Assembly: GCF_003100395.1 (NCBI RefSeq)
Contig: NZ_CP029210.1
Coordinates: 1,736,001-1,800,000, forward strand
From: Aquabacterium olei
Lineage (GTDB): Bacteria > Pseudomonadota > Gammaproteobacteria > Burkholderiales > Burkholderiaceae_C
Length of the DNA: 64,000 nucleotides
Reading direction: 5' to 3'
Below, in pieces: positions 9,344 through 18,588 of this stretch; position 1 is the stretch's first letter; each line of letters begins with the position of its first letter. The translations under genes and the position numbers were made by a program. The notes under the pieces are model-generated. The model did no database searches, was not told the origin of the DNA, and was given only the letters and a program-made list of their open reading frames with translations.

Positions 9344-9710
9344 GCCGCTGTTGGCCCGGATCGCCGTCGAGGTGGCGGTGAGTGTCTCGCCGCGCGTGGT
9401 CGAGCGCGTGGCGCTCGAATTGCCCAGTGGAGTGACACTCCGCGATGCGGTGGAGGCGTCCGGCCTGATCGGTCGCATCGAGGGGCTGGATGCCGAAGGG
9501 CTGGCCCAGGGCGTGTGGTCGGCTGGCGTCTGGGGGCATCGGGCCCGTGCGACGCAGGCGTTGCGCGATGGTGACCGCGTCGAACTGGTTCGCCAGCTCA
9601 AGGTCGACCCGAAGGAGGCGCGCCGGCAGCGCTACCGCAGCCAGGGCGAAAAGATCCCGAAGGGGTGGCACCGTCCACGGAACTGGACGGCGACCGGGCA
9701 GGGCGACTGA
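9330..9710 (+). CDS. ratB: RnfH-family ubiquitin-like protein (RatB)
   Basis: A 126-residue RnfH/UPF0125 protein of the MoaD/ThiS-like beta-grasp fold, function not established. Typical are VEVAVSVSPRVVERVALEL, the GVWSAGVWG segment and RDGDRVELVRQLKVDPKEARR with the conserved RP/DPKE region. The ATG at 9330 is preferred; it overlaps the 3' end of ratA by 14 bp, so the two are translationally coupled. The C-terminal basic tail (about 25 residues) is an extension beyond the core domain. Confidence 0.9.
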   Translation: MAPAEPLLARIAVEVAVSVSPRVVERVALELPSGVTLRDAVEASGLIGRIEGLDAEGLAQGVWSAGVWGHRARATQALRDGDRVELVRQLKVDPKEARRQRYRSQGEKIPKGWHRPRNWTATGQGD

Positions 9711-9753
9711 CAAGGTGGCCGAACGTCGGGCACCGCACCCGACGCGCGCGCGG

Positions 9754-10284
9754 TCAGCGGCAGTTGCCTGCCATCACTTCCTGGGTGCGGCGCATCTCTT
9801 CCGCGCGGCCGGCATCGTCGAGGATCTCGCGTTCGCCGGCAGCATTGGTGCGCGCGATGCGGATGCCGTCCTGCAGCGATTTCATGTAGGCCGTGGCGCG
9901 CTGGCAGTTTTCAGCGCGAACCTTGGCCTGCTTGTCTTCCTCGGCCTTCATCTGGGCCTTCTTTTCTTCTTCGGCCTTGCGGCGGCGGGCTTCCAGTTCG
10001 CTGTCGGCCTTGGCCGCAGCGGCCGACGCCGCGGGCGTGACGGGCGCTGCAGCCGGTGCCGCTTCGGCCGCCTTCACCACGGGGCGGCTGGTGGGGGCCA
10101 CCGGACGCGCCAGGATCGCCTGTTCCGGCGTGCCCGCCGGCGGCGGACGGTCGCTGTACTGGATGCTGCCGTTCGCATCCCGCCATTTCCACTGCGGTGC
10201 GGCCGAGGCGGGCAGGCTGTATAGACACAACGCGGCCAGCACAGACAGGGCCACGCGTGACGAAATCGGGTGCAGGGTGCTCAT
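9754..10284 (-). CDS. DUF4124 domain-containing exported protein
   Basis: A 176-residue secreted protein with a signal peptide (SRVALSVLAALCLYSLPASA) followed at once by the DUF4124 motif QWKWRDANGSIQYSDRPPP. The middle is Ala/Pro-rich, and residues about 100-150 form a charged coiled coil (SELEARRRKAEEEKKAQMKA). The start at 10284 gives the signal peptide. It diverges from guaB, and proteins of this type next to guaB are common in Burkholderiales. Function is unknown; location is periplasm or envelope. Confidence 0.85.
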   Translation of the reverse strand: MSTLHPISSRVALSVLAALCLYSLPASAAPQWKWRDANGSIQYSDRPPPAGTPEQAILARPVAPTSRPVVKAAEAAPAAAPVTPAASAAAAKADSELEARRRKAEEEKKAQMKAEEDKQAKVRAENCQRATAYMKSLQDGIRIARTNAAGEREILDDAGRAEEMRRTQEVMAGNCR

Positions 10285-10413
10285 CTGCACAAGTTTAGCC
10301 CTGCTGTCTTCCCCGGCTCCGGGGGATTGTGTGGATTCGGCCCGCGAACACGTACGTTTTCCCGGTGTCCGCTTCACCGCGTATAATCCGCTTTTGCGTC
10401 TGGAGCCCTGTTC

Positions 10414-11886
10414 ATGCGCCTGCTTGGTAAAGCCCTCACGTTTGATGACGTGTTGTTGGTGCCCGCGTACTCTCAAGTGTTGCCCCGCGACACGTCGCTG
10501 GCCACCCGTCTGTCCCGCAATATTCAGCTGAATCTGCCTCTGGTGTCCGCCGCAATGGACACCGTGACGGAAGCTCGCCTGGCGATCGCCATCGCCCAGG
10601 AAGGCGGCATCGGGATCATCCACAAGAACCTGTCGCCCAAGCAACAGGCAGCCGAAGTCGCGCGCGTCAAGCGCTACGAATCCGGCGTGCTGCGCGACCC
10701 GATCACCATCACGTCGGACGTCAAGGTCCGCGATGTGATCGAGCTGTCCAACCAGCATGGCATCTCCGGGTTCCCGGTGGTGGACAACGGCAAGGTCGTG
10801 GGCATCGTCACCGGCCGGGATCTGCGTTTCGAAACCCGCCTCGACGCCCCGGTGCGCGAGATCATGACGCCGCGCGAGCGCCTGGTCACCGTCAAGGACG
10901 GTGCCACCCAGGCCGAAGCCAAGGCCCTGATGCACCAGCACAAGCTGGAGCGCGTCCTGATGATCAACGACGCCAACGAGTTGCGCGGCGTGTTCACGGT
11001 CAAGGACATCACCAAGCAGAACACCTTCCCCAACGCCGCCCGTGATGCCCATGGCAAGCTGCGCGTGGGGGCAGCGGTGGGTGTGGGTGACGGCACCGAA
11101 GAGCGCGTCGAGCTGCTGGTCAAGGCCGGTGTCGATGCCCTCGTGGTGGACACGGCCCACGGCCACAGCCACGGCGTGATCGAGCGCGTGCGCTGGGTCA
11201 AGAAGAACTTCCCGCAGGTCGACGTCATCGGCGGCAACATCGCCACCGGCGCGGCGGCCCTGGCCCTGGTCGAAGCCGGCGCCGACGGCGTCAAGGTGGG
11301 CATCGGCCCCGGCTCCATCTGCACCACGCGCATCGTCGCCGGTGTGGGCGTGCCCCAGATCATGGCCATCGACAACGTGGCCACCGCGCTGCAAGGCACG
11401 GGCGTCCCCCTGATTGCCGACGGCGGCATCCGCTACTCCGGTGACATCGCCAAGGCAATTGCTGCCGGCGCCAGCACCGTGATGATGGGCGGCATGTTCG
11501 CCGGCACCGAGGAAGCACCGGGCGAAGTCATCCTGTTCCAGGGCCGCAGCTACAAGAGCTACCGCGGCATGGGCTCGATCGGCGCCATGAAGGACGGCTC
11601 GGCCGACCGCTACTTCCAGGAAAACGACGAGACCACGAACCCCAACGCCGACAAGCTGGTGCCCGAAGGCATCGAAGGTCGCGTGCCTTACAAGGGCTCG
11701 GTCATCACGATCCTGTACCAGATGGCTGGCGGCCTACGCGCCTCGATGGGCTACTGCGGTTGCGGCACCATCGCCGAGATGCACAACAAGGCCGAGTTCG
11801 TCGAGATCACGGCTGCGGGCATCCGCGAAAGCCACGTGCACGACGTGCAGATCACCAAGGAAGCCCCGAACTACCGCATGGAGTAA
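10414..11886 (+). CDS. guaB: IMP dehydrogenase
   Basis: A 490-residue NAD-dependent IMP dehydrogenase catalysing IMP to XMP, the committed step to GMP. The N-terminus [19 protein letters not shown] is typical. Two CBS domains lie between about residues 95 and 205 ([21 protein letters not shown]). The catalytic-loop Cys is in [17 protein letters not shown], and the flap contains [15 protein letters not shown] site precedes the ATG. It is followed by a strong terminator and lies two genes from guaA, which completes the pathway. Confidence 0.98.
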   Translation: MRLLGKALTFDDVLLVPAYSQVLPRDTSLATRLSRNIQLNLPLVSAAMDTVTEARLAIAIAQEGGIGIIHKNLSPKQQAAEVARVKRYESGVLRDPITITSDVKVRDVIELSNQHGISGFPVVDNGKVVGIVTGRDLRFETRLDAPVREIMTPRERLVTVKDGATQAEAKALMHQHKLERVLMINDANELRGVFTVKDITKQNTFPNAARDAHGKLRVGAAVGVGDGTEERVELLVKAGVDALVVDTAHGHSHGVIERVRWVKKNFPQVDVIGGNIATGAAALALVEAGADGVKVGIGPGSICTTRIVAGVGVPQIMAIDNVATALQGTGVPLIADGGIRYSGDIAKAIAAGASTVMMGGMFAGTEEAPGEVILFQGRSYKSYRGMGSIGAMKDGSADRYFQENDETTNPNADKLVPEGIEGRVPYKGSVITILYQMAGGLRASMGYCGCGTIAEMHNKAEFVEITAAGIRESHVHDVQITKEAPNYRME

Positions 11887-11950
11887 GGGGCACGGCGGCC
11901 GGTGCCCGACGGTGGTCGCGCCGGCCCGTCTTTCCTGACCGCATGAGGAC

Positions 11951-11976
11951 ACCGGCTTCGGCCGGTTCCTTTTTTT
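11951..11976 (+). terminator. Rho-independent terminator after guaB
   Basis: ACCGGC, loop TTCG, GCCGGT, then TTCC and a run of seven T. The six-bp GC-rich stem with a UUCG tetraloop and U-tract is a textbook intrinsic terminator. It lies 65 bp after the guaB stop and just before the MFS gene. Confidence 0.9.
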
Positions 11977-11996
11977 GACCACCGACCGAGACAGCC

Positions 11997-13247
11997 ATGG
12001 CTTCGAACTCCGGCCGCCAGGCGGCCATGCCGTTCATCATGATCACGGTGCTGCTCGACATGATGTCGATCGGCATCATCGCGCCTGTCCTGCCCAAGCT
12101 CATCGGGTCGTTCATGGACAGCGGGGCGGGCACCTCCGTCGGGTACGGTGCAGCCCAGGCCGCCTTTGCCATCGCCCAGTTCTTCAGTGCGCCCGTGCTC
12201 GGCGCGCTGTCCGACCGCTACGGTCGCAGACCGGTTCTGCTGCTCGGGCTGGTGGGCATGGCGGTCAACTTCTTCGTCACGGCGCTGGCCACCGAGTTCT
12301 GGATGCTGATTGCCGTGCGCATCATGGGCGGTGCGGTGTGCGCCAACATTGCGGTGGCCAACGCTTACGTGGCCGACATCACCCAGCCGAAGGACCGTGC
12401 CAAGAACTATGGCCTGCTGGGCGCCATGTTCGGCCTCGGCTTCATCCTGGGCCCCGTGATGGGCGGTGTGCTGGGCGACCACAACATCCACTGGCCGTTC
12501 ATGCTGGCGGGTTCGCTGTGCCTGCTGAACGCCGTCTACGGCTACTTCGTACTGCCCGAGTCGCTGCCGGCCGAGCGCCGCCGCGCCTTCGAATTTGCCC
12601 GCACCAACCCGTTCAGCGCGCTGGCCCGCCTGCGTGAGCTCAAGGGTGTCGAGACGCTGCTCTGGATCATGGGGCTGTCCATCCTGGCGCAGTTCTGCCT
12701 GCACACCAGCTGGTTCCTCTACACCGAGTTCAAGTTCGGCTGGACGCCCAAGGACAACGGCCTGTCGCTGTTCGCCGTCGGCATGATGGCCGTGCTGGTA
12801 CAGGGCGGGCTGCTGCGGCAGATCCAGAAGCGCATGCCCCTGCACAACATCGTCCGCATCGGCCTGGTGTCGGCCACGCTGGCCTTTGCCGCCTTTGGGG
12901 CCGTGCCCGAGGGCTGGATGATGTACGTCGTCATCGTCGTCAACGTGTTCGGCTACATGGTGCAGCCCGGCCTGCAGAGCGTGGTCTCGAATGCGGTCGA
13001 CCCGTCGCGCCAGGGCGAAAGCATGGGCGCCGTCTCGTCCATCAACAGCGTGGCCGCCATGCTGGGCCCGGTGCTGGGCTCGCCGCTGCTGGCGGCTGTG
13101 TCTCATTACCCGCAGGGGGACTGGCGCATTGGCGCGCCGTTCTACCTGTGTGCCGCCATCCAGGCCATCGCCGCCGTCATCGGCTTGCGTTACTTCAGCC
13201 GCGCCTTCCATGATGCCCCTGCGCGCACCGTGCGCACCGGGGTCTGA
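11997..13247 (+). CDS. MFS transporter, TetA/TCR-like drug efflux family
   Basis: A 416-residue inner-membrane protein with about 12 helices. It carries MFS motif A in [16 protein letters not shown], the antiporter-type motif C region [12 protein letters not shown] in helix 5, and the TCR/Tet-like N-terminus [21 protein letters not shown]. Relatives include TetA exporters and many uncharacterised multidrug exporters. The chromosomal position between guaB and guaA is typical of housekeeping efflux genes in this group and does not by itself suggest acquired tetracycline resistance. Confidence 0.85.
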   Translation: MASNSGRQAAMPFIMITVLLDMMSIGIIAPVLPKLIGSFMDSGAGTSVGYGAAQAAFAIAQFFSAPVLGALSDRYGRRPVLLLGLVGMAVNFFVTALATEFWMLIAVRIMGGAVCANIAVANAYVADITQPKDRAKNYGLLGAMFGLGFILGPVMGGVLGDHNIHWPFMLAGSLCLLNAVYGYFVLPESLPAERRRAFEFARTNPFSALARLRELKGVETLLWIMGLSILAQFCLHTSWFLYTEFKFGWTPKDNGLSLFAVGMMAVLVQGGLLRQIQKRMPLHNIVRIGLVSATLAFAAFGAVPEGWMMYVVIVVNVFGYMVQPGLQSVVSNAVDPSRQGESMGAVSSINSVAAMLGPVLGSPLLAAVSHYPQGDWRIGAPFYLCAAIQAIAAVIGLRYFSRAFHDAPARTVRTGV

Positions 13248-13297
13248 TCCCGCCCGCCTTTTGCCTCACGCCCGAAGCCTGCCCAAGAGAGCTCACC

Positions 13298-14902
13298 ATG
13301 CATGACAAGATCCTGATCCTCGATTTCGGCTCCCAGGTCACCCAGCTGATCGCCCGCCGCGTGCGCGAGGCCCACGTGTACTGCGAGATCCACCCGAACG
13401 ACGTGTCGGACGACTTCATCAAGTCGTTCAACCCCAAGGGCATCATCCTGTCTGGCAGCCATGCTTCCACCTACGAAGACCACCAGCTGCGCGCGCCGCA
13501 GGCCGTGTGGGATCTGGGCGTGCCCGTGCTGGGCATCTGCTACGGCATGCAGACCATGGCGGTGCAGCTGGGCGGCGAAGTGAGCTGGTCCGACACCCGC
13601 GAGTTCGGCTACGCCGAGGTGCGCGCCCATGGCCACACGAAGCTGCTGGACGGCATCCAGGACTTCACCACCCCCGAAGGCCACGGCATGCTGAAGGTGT
13701 GGATGAGCCACGGCGACAAGGTCACGCGCCTGCCCGAGGGCTTCACCCTGATGGCCTCGACGCCAAGCTGCCCGATCGCCGGCATGGCCAACGAGGCCAA
13801 GCGCTACTACGCGGTGCAGTTCCACCCCGAGGTCACGCACACCATCCAGGGCCACGCCATGCTGACGCGCTTCGTGCGCGAGATCAGCGGCTGCGCGGGC
13901 GACTGGGTCATGGGCAACTACATCGAAGAAGCGGTCGCGAAGATCCGCGAGCAGGTGGGTGACGAAGAGGTCATCCTCGGCCTGTCGGGCGGCGTCGATT
14001 CGTCGGTGGCGGCGGCGCTGATCCACCGCGCGATCGGCGACCAGCTGACGTGCGTCTTCGTCGACCACGGCCTGCTGCGCCTGAACGAGGGCGACATGGT
14101 GATGGACATGTTTGCGGGCAAGCTGCACGCGAAGGTCATCCGTGTCGACGCGAGCGACCTGTTCCTGGGACAGCTGGCCGGCGTGAGCGATCCGGAGAAG
14201 AAGCGCAAGATCATCGGCGGCCTGTTTGTCGACGTCTTCAAGGCCGAAGCCGGCAAGCTCAAGGCGGCTGGCAACGGCGTGAAGGGCGCGACCTTCCTGG
14301 CGCAAGGCACGATCTACCCGGACGTGGTGGAGAGTGGCGGCACCAAGACCAAGAAGGCCACGACCATCAAGAGCCACCACAACGTGGGCGGCCTGCCGGA
14401 GCAGCTGGGCCTGAAGCTGCTGGAGCCGCTGCGCGAGCTGTTCAAGGACGAAGTGCGCGAACTGGGTGTGGCGCTGGGCCTGCCCCACGAGATGGTCTAC
14501 CGTCACCCGTTCCCGGGCCCGGGCCTGGGTGTGCGCATCCTGGGCGAAGTGAAGAAGGAATACGCCGACCTGCTGCGCCGCGCCGACGCCATCTTCATCG
14601 AAGAGCTGCGCTCCACCATCGAGCCGCTCAGCGGCAAGAGCTGGTACGACCTGACCTCGCAGGCCTTCACGGTGTTCCTGCCGGTCAAGAGCGTGGGCGT
14701 GATGGGCGACGGCCGCACGTACGACTACGTGGTGGCGCTGCGCGCGGTGCAGACCAGCGATTTCATGACCGCCGACTGGGCCGAGCTGCCGTACAGCCTG
14801 CTCAAGAAGGTGTCGGGCCGCATCATCAACGAGGTGCGCGGCATCAACCGCGTCACCTACGACGTGTCGAGCAAGCCGCCTGCCACCATCGAGTGGGAAT
14901 GA
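13298..14902 (+). CDS. guaA: GMP synthase (glutamine-hydrolysing)
   Basis: A 534-residue enzyme converting XMP to GMP. The N-terminal class-I glutamine amidotransferase domain ([19 protein letters not shown], nucleophile Cys in LGICYGMQ, His and Glu in QFHPEV) is followed by the ATP-pyrophosphatase domain (P-loop [13 protein letters not shown]) and the dimerisation domain with [16 protein letters not shown]. It ends in the canonical PPATIEWE. The reading frame is complete, so the mobile element that begins downstream has not damaged it. The 3' end of guaA is a known integration site for tyrosine-recombinase islands in other bacteria. Confidence 0.98.
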   Translation: MHDKILILDFGSQVTQLIARRVREAHVYCEIHPNDVSDDFIKSFNPKGIILSGSHASTYEDHQLRAPQAVWDLGVPVLGICYGMQTMAVQLGGEVSWSDTREFGYAEVRAHGHTKLLDGIQDFTTPEGHGMLKVWMSHGDKVTRLPEGFTLMASTPSCPIAGMANEAKRYYAVQFHPEVTHTIQGHAMLTRFVREISGCAGDWVMGNYIEEAVAKIREQVGDEEVILGLSGGVDSSVAAALIHRAIGDQLTCVFVDHGLLRLNEGDMVMDMFAGKLHAKVIRVDASDLFLGQLAGVSDPEKKRKIIGGLFVDVFKAEAGKLKAAGNGVKGATFLAQGTIYPDVVESGGTKTKKATTIKSHHNVGGLPEQLGLKLLEPLRELFKDEVRELGVALGLPHEMVYRHPFPGPGLGVRILGEVKKEYADLLRRADAIFIEELRSTIEPLSGKSWYDLTSQAFTVFLPVKSVGVMGDGRTYDYVVALRAVQTSDFMTADWAELPYSLLKKVSGRIINEVRGINRVTYDVSSKPPATIEWE

Positions 14903-14929
14903 TTTGAAGGCGGTTCACACCGTCCCAGA

Positions 14930-15012
14930 ACGTCTCATGAATGCATTTAAGCCCTTGATCTTCAAGGGCTTTTTTGTTTTTGACGTCCCATGAGGTTTCA
15001 TGACATCCCGAG
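14930..15012. other. Probable chromosome/ICE junction with degenerate short repeats
   Basis: Between guaA and the integrase gene the motif ACGTCTCATGA (14930-14940) recurs as ACGTCCCATGA (14983-14993), and a related ATGACATCCCGAGG follows at about 15000. Such repeats near a tyrosine integrase gene often mark the core or arm sites of attL. The second att copy is not in the window, so the exact junction cannot be fixed; one alternative is that the crossover lies in the last codons of guaA. Confidence 0.35.
14949..14979 (+). terminator. Rho-independent terminator after guaA
   Basis: AAGCCCTTGA, loop TCT, TCAAGGGCTT followed by TTTTGTTTTT. The 10-bp perfect stem with a T-rich tail 46 bp behind the guaA stop makes a strong intrinsic terminator. 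It probably still belongs to the chromosome side of the junction. Confidence 0.9.
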
Positions 15013-15065
15013 GTTTTTGTCGGCACGGAAGACGGTTGATTTTTTGAGTCAATTGATCTTTGATT

Positions 15066-15095
15066 GCTTACCGTCTTGATGCTCTGACGGTAAGC
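15066..15095. repeat. Perfect inverted repeat upstream of the integrase gene
   Basis: GCTTACCGTC, 10 bases, GACGGTAAGC: two perfect 10-bp arms, ending 27 bp before the integrase start codon. It lies where an operator or recombination-factor site would be expected. It lacks a T-run, so it is not a terminator. Confidence 0.6.
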
Positions 15096-15122
15096 GATGC
15101 AAGGTAAGAGAGGGGTTACCCA

Positions 15123-16457
15123 ATGGCACTGACAGACACCAAACTCAAGAACCTCAAGCCCACGGACAAGGTCTACAAGGTGGTGGACCGCGATGGGATG
15201 TACGTCGTCGTCTCACTCAAAGGAACACTGACTTTCCGCTATGACTACCGGCTCGCGGGGCGGCGGGAGACGCTCACACTGGGGCAGTACGATGAGTTCC
15301 AGGCCTCGCAGCCTAAGCGGGCCCCCGAGGACATCAAGTACGGAGATCCGCTTTCGCTGGCTGACGCGCGCGACCTGCTGGCCAGAGCGAAGAACATGGT
15401 CAGCCGAGGGGAGTCGCCAGCGCGTGTGAAATCTGAAGCTAAGAAGGAATGCCAAGAGTCAGGCACCTTCGAGTTCTTTGCAGACATCTGGTTGCGAAAC
15501 GGCGGCCTGGCGGACAGCACGGCGGCGATGCGCAAGAGCATTCTGGATCGTGATGTGCTGCCCAAGTTCGGCAAACGCAAGCTGGAAGAGATCACGTCCA
15601 GCCAAGTGCTCGCGCTGTGCGAAAAGATCAAGGAGCGCGGCGCTCCGGCCACGGCAGTTCATGTACGCGAGGTCATCCAGCAGGTGTACCGGCACGCCAT
15701 GTCCAGGGGGCTCAAGATCGAGAATCCCGCTGAAGCGGTGAAGGCTTCAGCCATTGCCACCTTCAAGCCCAGGGAGCGCGCATTGACGCCTGGGGAGATT
15801 CACCAGTTCTTTTCGGTGCTGGACACCATCGGTACCTTGCCCACGCTGAAGCTGGCGGTGAAGTTCATCTTGCTGACCATGTGCCGCAAAGGCGAGTTGT
15901 TGCTGGCGACCTGGAAAGAGGTGGACTTTGATGCGGCCACCTGGACGATTCCGCCCGAGCGGATGAAGGCCAGGCGGGCGCATGTGGTCTATCTCAGCAG
16001 TCAGGCACTCGATCTGTTGGTTGGCCTCAAAACCTGTGCTGGAAGCAGCCCATATTTGCTCCCCGGTCGGTATGAGACCGACAAGCCGATGAGCGAAGCT
16101 ACGCTCAACCGTGTGATTACTGCGGCGGTGGAAAAGGCCCAAAAGGACGGACTGGATCTCCCTCACTTCTGCGTGCATGACTTGCGCAGGACGGCATCAA
16201 CACTGCTTCACGAGGCTGGCTTTAACACCGACTGGATCGAGAAGTGCCTGGCTCACGAGCAGAAGGGGGTGCGTGCTGTCTACAACAAGGCGGAATACGC
16301 CGAGCAGCGGCGGGCCATGTTGCAAAGTTGGGCCGAGATGGTGGACGACTGGATTCGGGGCAGCAAATTGACGCCTGTTGTCATGATGTCGCAGGGCGCT
16401 CTGTCCATCAGAAGTTTGGATCAAGATCGCGTGACGGGTCACGCTGCCAATGGCTGA
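15123..16457 (+). CDS. int: Tyrosine-type site-specific integrase (DUF4102/P4 family)
   Basis: A 444-residue recombinase expected to integrate and excise the element. The N-terminal arm-binding domain (LTDTKLKNLKPTDKVYKVVD, about residues 1-100) is of the DUF4102 type. The SAM-like core-binding domain spans about 115-210. The catalytic domain shows R255 (MCRKGELL), H352 and R355 (HDLRR), H378 and the likely nucleophile Y387 (VRAVYNKAEY). A GAGAGGGG site precedes the ATG. It sits directly behind guaA and points into the element. The 3' end overlaps the convergent RES gene by 50 bp. All catalytic residues are present, so it looks functional. Confidence 0.95.
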   Translation: MALTDTKLKNLKPTDKVYKVVDRDGMYVVVSLKGTLTFRYDYRLAGRRETLTLGQYDEFQASQPKRAPEDIKYGDPLSLADARDLLARAKNMVSRGESPARVKSEAKKECQESGTFEFFADIWLRNGGLADSTAAMRKSILDRDVLPKFGKRKLEEITSSQVLALCEKIKERGAPATAVHVREVIQQVYRHAMSRGLKIENPAEAVKASAIATFKPRERALTPGEIHQFFSVLDTIGTLPTLKLAVKFILLTMCRKGELLLATWKEVDFDAATWTIPPERMKARRAHVVYLSSQALDLLVGLKTCAGSSPYLLPGRYETDKPMSEATLNRVITAAVEKAQKDGLDLPHFCVHDLRRTASTLLHEAGFNTDWIEKCLAHEQKGVRAVYNKAEYAEQRRAMLQSWAEMVDDWIRGSKLTPVVMMSQGALSIRSLDQDRVTGHAANG

Positions 16458-17871
16458 CTTGGTATCTGCGGGTTTCAAACTTCACGGCTCGAACCTCGAC
16501 CACGTCCAACTCCGTGGCGACAAGCTCAAGTGTCGGCAGGGTTTCCAGCAGCTCGGCGCTGGCGGACCCATGCGGAACCCAGCCAGCGAAGCCCTGTTCA
16601 AGAAGGGCTTCATCGATAGGGGAGTCGTCGTTGCCTGTCGTGGGGACAGCGTCTGCCACCGAGGTCAAGTGCACCACATATTCGACGTCATCAGCCTCGT
16701 CGCTCATTTGCATGACGGTCACTTCGTCTCGTGTGGTCTGTGCGTCAGGTGGCATCACTTTGCAGGCATGACTGAAAAGCACCACGTTGGATCCTTCTCC
16801 TCCACTTTGGGTTGACGGGTAGATCAGCCCATCGAGTCGAGGTTGAAGGGTGGCCAAATATTCGCAAATCACTTGGGTGATCACGTAGTCAAGGGCTTCG
16901 TCAGAAGGCAGCACCGGTGCGGACAGCTGCAAGGACAGGCGTCGCATGAAGGCAAACCGTTCTGCTTCTTGCTGAAAGCCTGGGTGGAACATGCTGCCCC
17001 GCGCGAACAGGCGGTCGAATGCTTTGAGGTTCACTAGTCGTAGGGGCCTCAGTGGTCTGAAGCCAGCCACAACCACCGAAGACCCGACGGGTGCACGGAC
17101 CTCTGCAATGCAGGTGGCTACTTCGGTCGCGCCATAAAAAACGCTGATGCCAGCAGCATTCATGCGACCAGCCGGCGCAACTTTCCTCGGTGGTGCACTC
17201 AGTTCGGTTTCCCGCCTCAGCAAAAACTGCGTCACCTCACCGTGGTCCTTGGCCACTCGTGCGCGGTAGAGCAGGGCATCGGTGCCCTTGGTGATGACGG
17301 CTGGTCCATGGTGGCCTTCAAGGTGCTCCAGGCCATCGAAGATGGTGGTCAGGAACTGCAAGACGGCTGAGCTGAAGAACCTTGACTTGTGGGTGACGTC
17401 TTCCTTGATCGATTCCCACCATTGCTGCAAGCGATGTCCATCCGCAACCGTCTGCACGTAGCAGGCCTCATATCCGAATGGATCTTCTTCGCTCGGGTCG
17501 TCGTGGTGGTGCCAGTGTCGTCGGCTGTCAAGCTCAGCAATGACCGCATCTGCGATTTCTTCTGTGATGCCCGCCATGGACTGGATGACCTTGTTCGGTG
17601 GCTCGCCCTCCCGGGTCCACTCGTATGTGCTTTCCTTGTCCATGTGGAGGAACAGTTCGTATCCCTCTGGCGCGCTGGGGCTCAGTACGAAGTTTTCGTG
17701 AAACACCGGTTCGATGCGGTCGGCCAATGTCTGGATGCTCCAGGTTTTTGCGCCGCGACGGCCGCAAAACGTGCATTTGGCTTTGCTGCCGGATTGCTTG
17801 ATCTCGGCGACGAGCATCTCATCGGACACGCATCGATGGCACACGAGGTCAATCTGATCGGTTGAGGCCAT
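16408..17871 (-). CDS. RES-domain protein with zinc-finger and HEPN/RES N-terminal region
   Basis: A 487-residue protein. It starts with a treble-clef-like zinc site (CHRC near residue 11 and CTFC near residue 34). A middle region of about residues 45-200 resembles the N-terminal domain (HEPN/RES-NTD1) that precedes RES in large RES proteins. The C-terminal RES domain includes LYRARVAKD with the family Arg and GRMNAAGISVFYGATEVATCIAEVR with the Glu-containing core. RES toxins are NAD+-degrading (NAD phosphorylase) enzymes. Unlike Xre-RES pairs there is no Xre-type antitoxin gene beside it. It lies between the integrase and an AbiE pair, so an antiphage or addiction role is plausible but inferred. 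Confidence 0.8.
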   Translation of the reverse strand: MASTDQIDLVCHRCVSDEMLVAEIKQSGSKAKCTFCGRRGAKTWSIQTLADRIEPVFHENFVLSPSAPEGYELFLHMDKESTYEWTREGEPPNKVIQSMAGITEEIADAVIAELDSRRHWHHHDDPSEEDPFGYEACYVQTVADGHRLQQWWESIKEDVTHKSRFFSSAVLQFLTTIFDGLEHLEGHHGPAVITKGTDALLYRARVAKDHGEVTQFLLRRETELSAPPRKVAPAGRMNAAGISVFYGATEVATCIAEVRAPVGSSVVVAGFRPLRPLRLVNLKAFDRLFARGSMFHPGFQQEAERFAFMRRLSLQLSAPVLPSDEALDYVITQVICEYLATLQPRLDGLIYPSTQSGGEGSNVVLFSHACKVMPPDAQTTRDEVTVMQMSDEADDVEYVVHLTSVADAVPTTGNDDSPIDEALLEQGFAGWVPHGSASAELLETLPTLELVATELDVVEVRAVKFETRRYQVSHWQRDPSRDLDPNF

Positions 17872-17976
17872 TGTTCTGCTGGATGGTGGGAGCTGTCAGA
17901 CCGGCAAACGGGCCTGAACTTGCAAGCCCCCCAGTTTAGCCCTAAGATTGCATGAAATTTCAATGAGAATTCTGTC

Positions 17977-18588
17977 ATGACTGCTGTTTCGGTTGCTTCT
18001 GAGAGGCCGGTGAGTGGCGCCGCTGAGCGGTTGGCCGCTTCGCTGCGTCCTGGGCGGGTGTACCGGCGGGAGGATTTGGCTGAAATGAGCACGGCGGTAG
18101 ACCGTCACGTGCGCGAATTGGTCAAAGAAGGTCGAGTGAAGAAGCTGGCGCAGGGGATGTACTACGTGCCGAAGGTGTCCAGCTATGGGCCCGTGCCGCC
18201 CGAGGATGCTGAAGTGGTTGGCAGTTTCCTGCGCGATACCGAATTTCTTGTTTTCTCGCCGTCGGCATACAACGCAGTGGGCCTGGGTACAACGCAGCTT
18301 TACAACCGCACGCTGGTCTACAACCACAAGCGGCATGGCGTGTTCAAGCTCGGCAATCGGCAGTTCGATTTCCGGGTGAAACCACGTTTCCCCAAAAAGC
18401 TCACGCCGGAGTTTTTGTTTGTCGATCTACTCAACAATCTTGAGCAGTTGGCTGAAGATCGTGACGCAGTCCTGCGGCAAGCACAGAGCAAGCTGCCATC
18501 GTTTGACCCCGACAAGCTCAAACGCGCACTCTCGACATTTGGCTCCGTGGCCACCCGCAAGCGCACCAAAGGTTGGCTGAATGCCTGA
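17977..18588 (+). CDS. abiEi: AbiEi-type antitoxin / DUF6088-like protein
   Basis: A 203-residue protein with an N-terminal winged-helix region (RVYRREDLAEMSTAVDRHVRELVKEGRVKKL, about residues 28-60) and a C-terminal domain like the AbiEi/DUF6088 group. The last 8 bp overlap the start of the AbiEii gene, the classic organisation of type IV AbiE toxin-antitoxin modules, in which the antitoxin also represses the operon. The gene diverges from the RES gene with a 105-bp AT-richer gap that must hold both promoters. Confidence 0.8.
   Translation: MTAVSVASERPVSGAAERLAASLRPGRVYRREDLAEMSTAVDRHVRELVKEGRVKKLAQGMYYVPKVSSYGPVPPEDAEVVGSFLRDTEFLVFSPSAYNAVGLGTTQLYNRTLVYNHKRHGVFKLGNRQFDFRVKPRFPKKLTPEFLFVDLLNNLEQLAEDRDAVLRQAQSKLPSFDPDKLKRALSTFGSVATRKRTKGWLNA

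Noticed and set aside
11997..13247. Acquired tetracycline resistance gene
   Set aside because: The MFS exporter is TetA-like but sits between guaB and guaA with chromosome-like base use and no mobile sequences around it.
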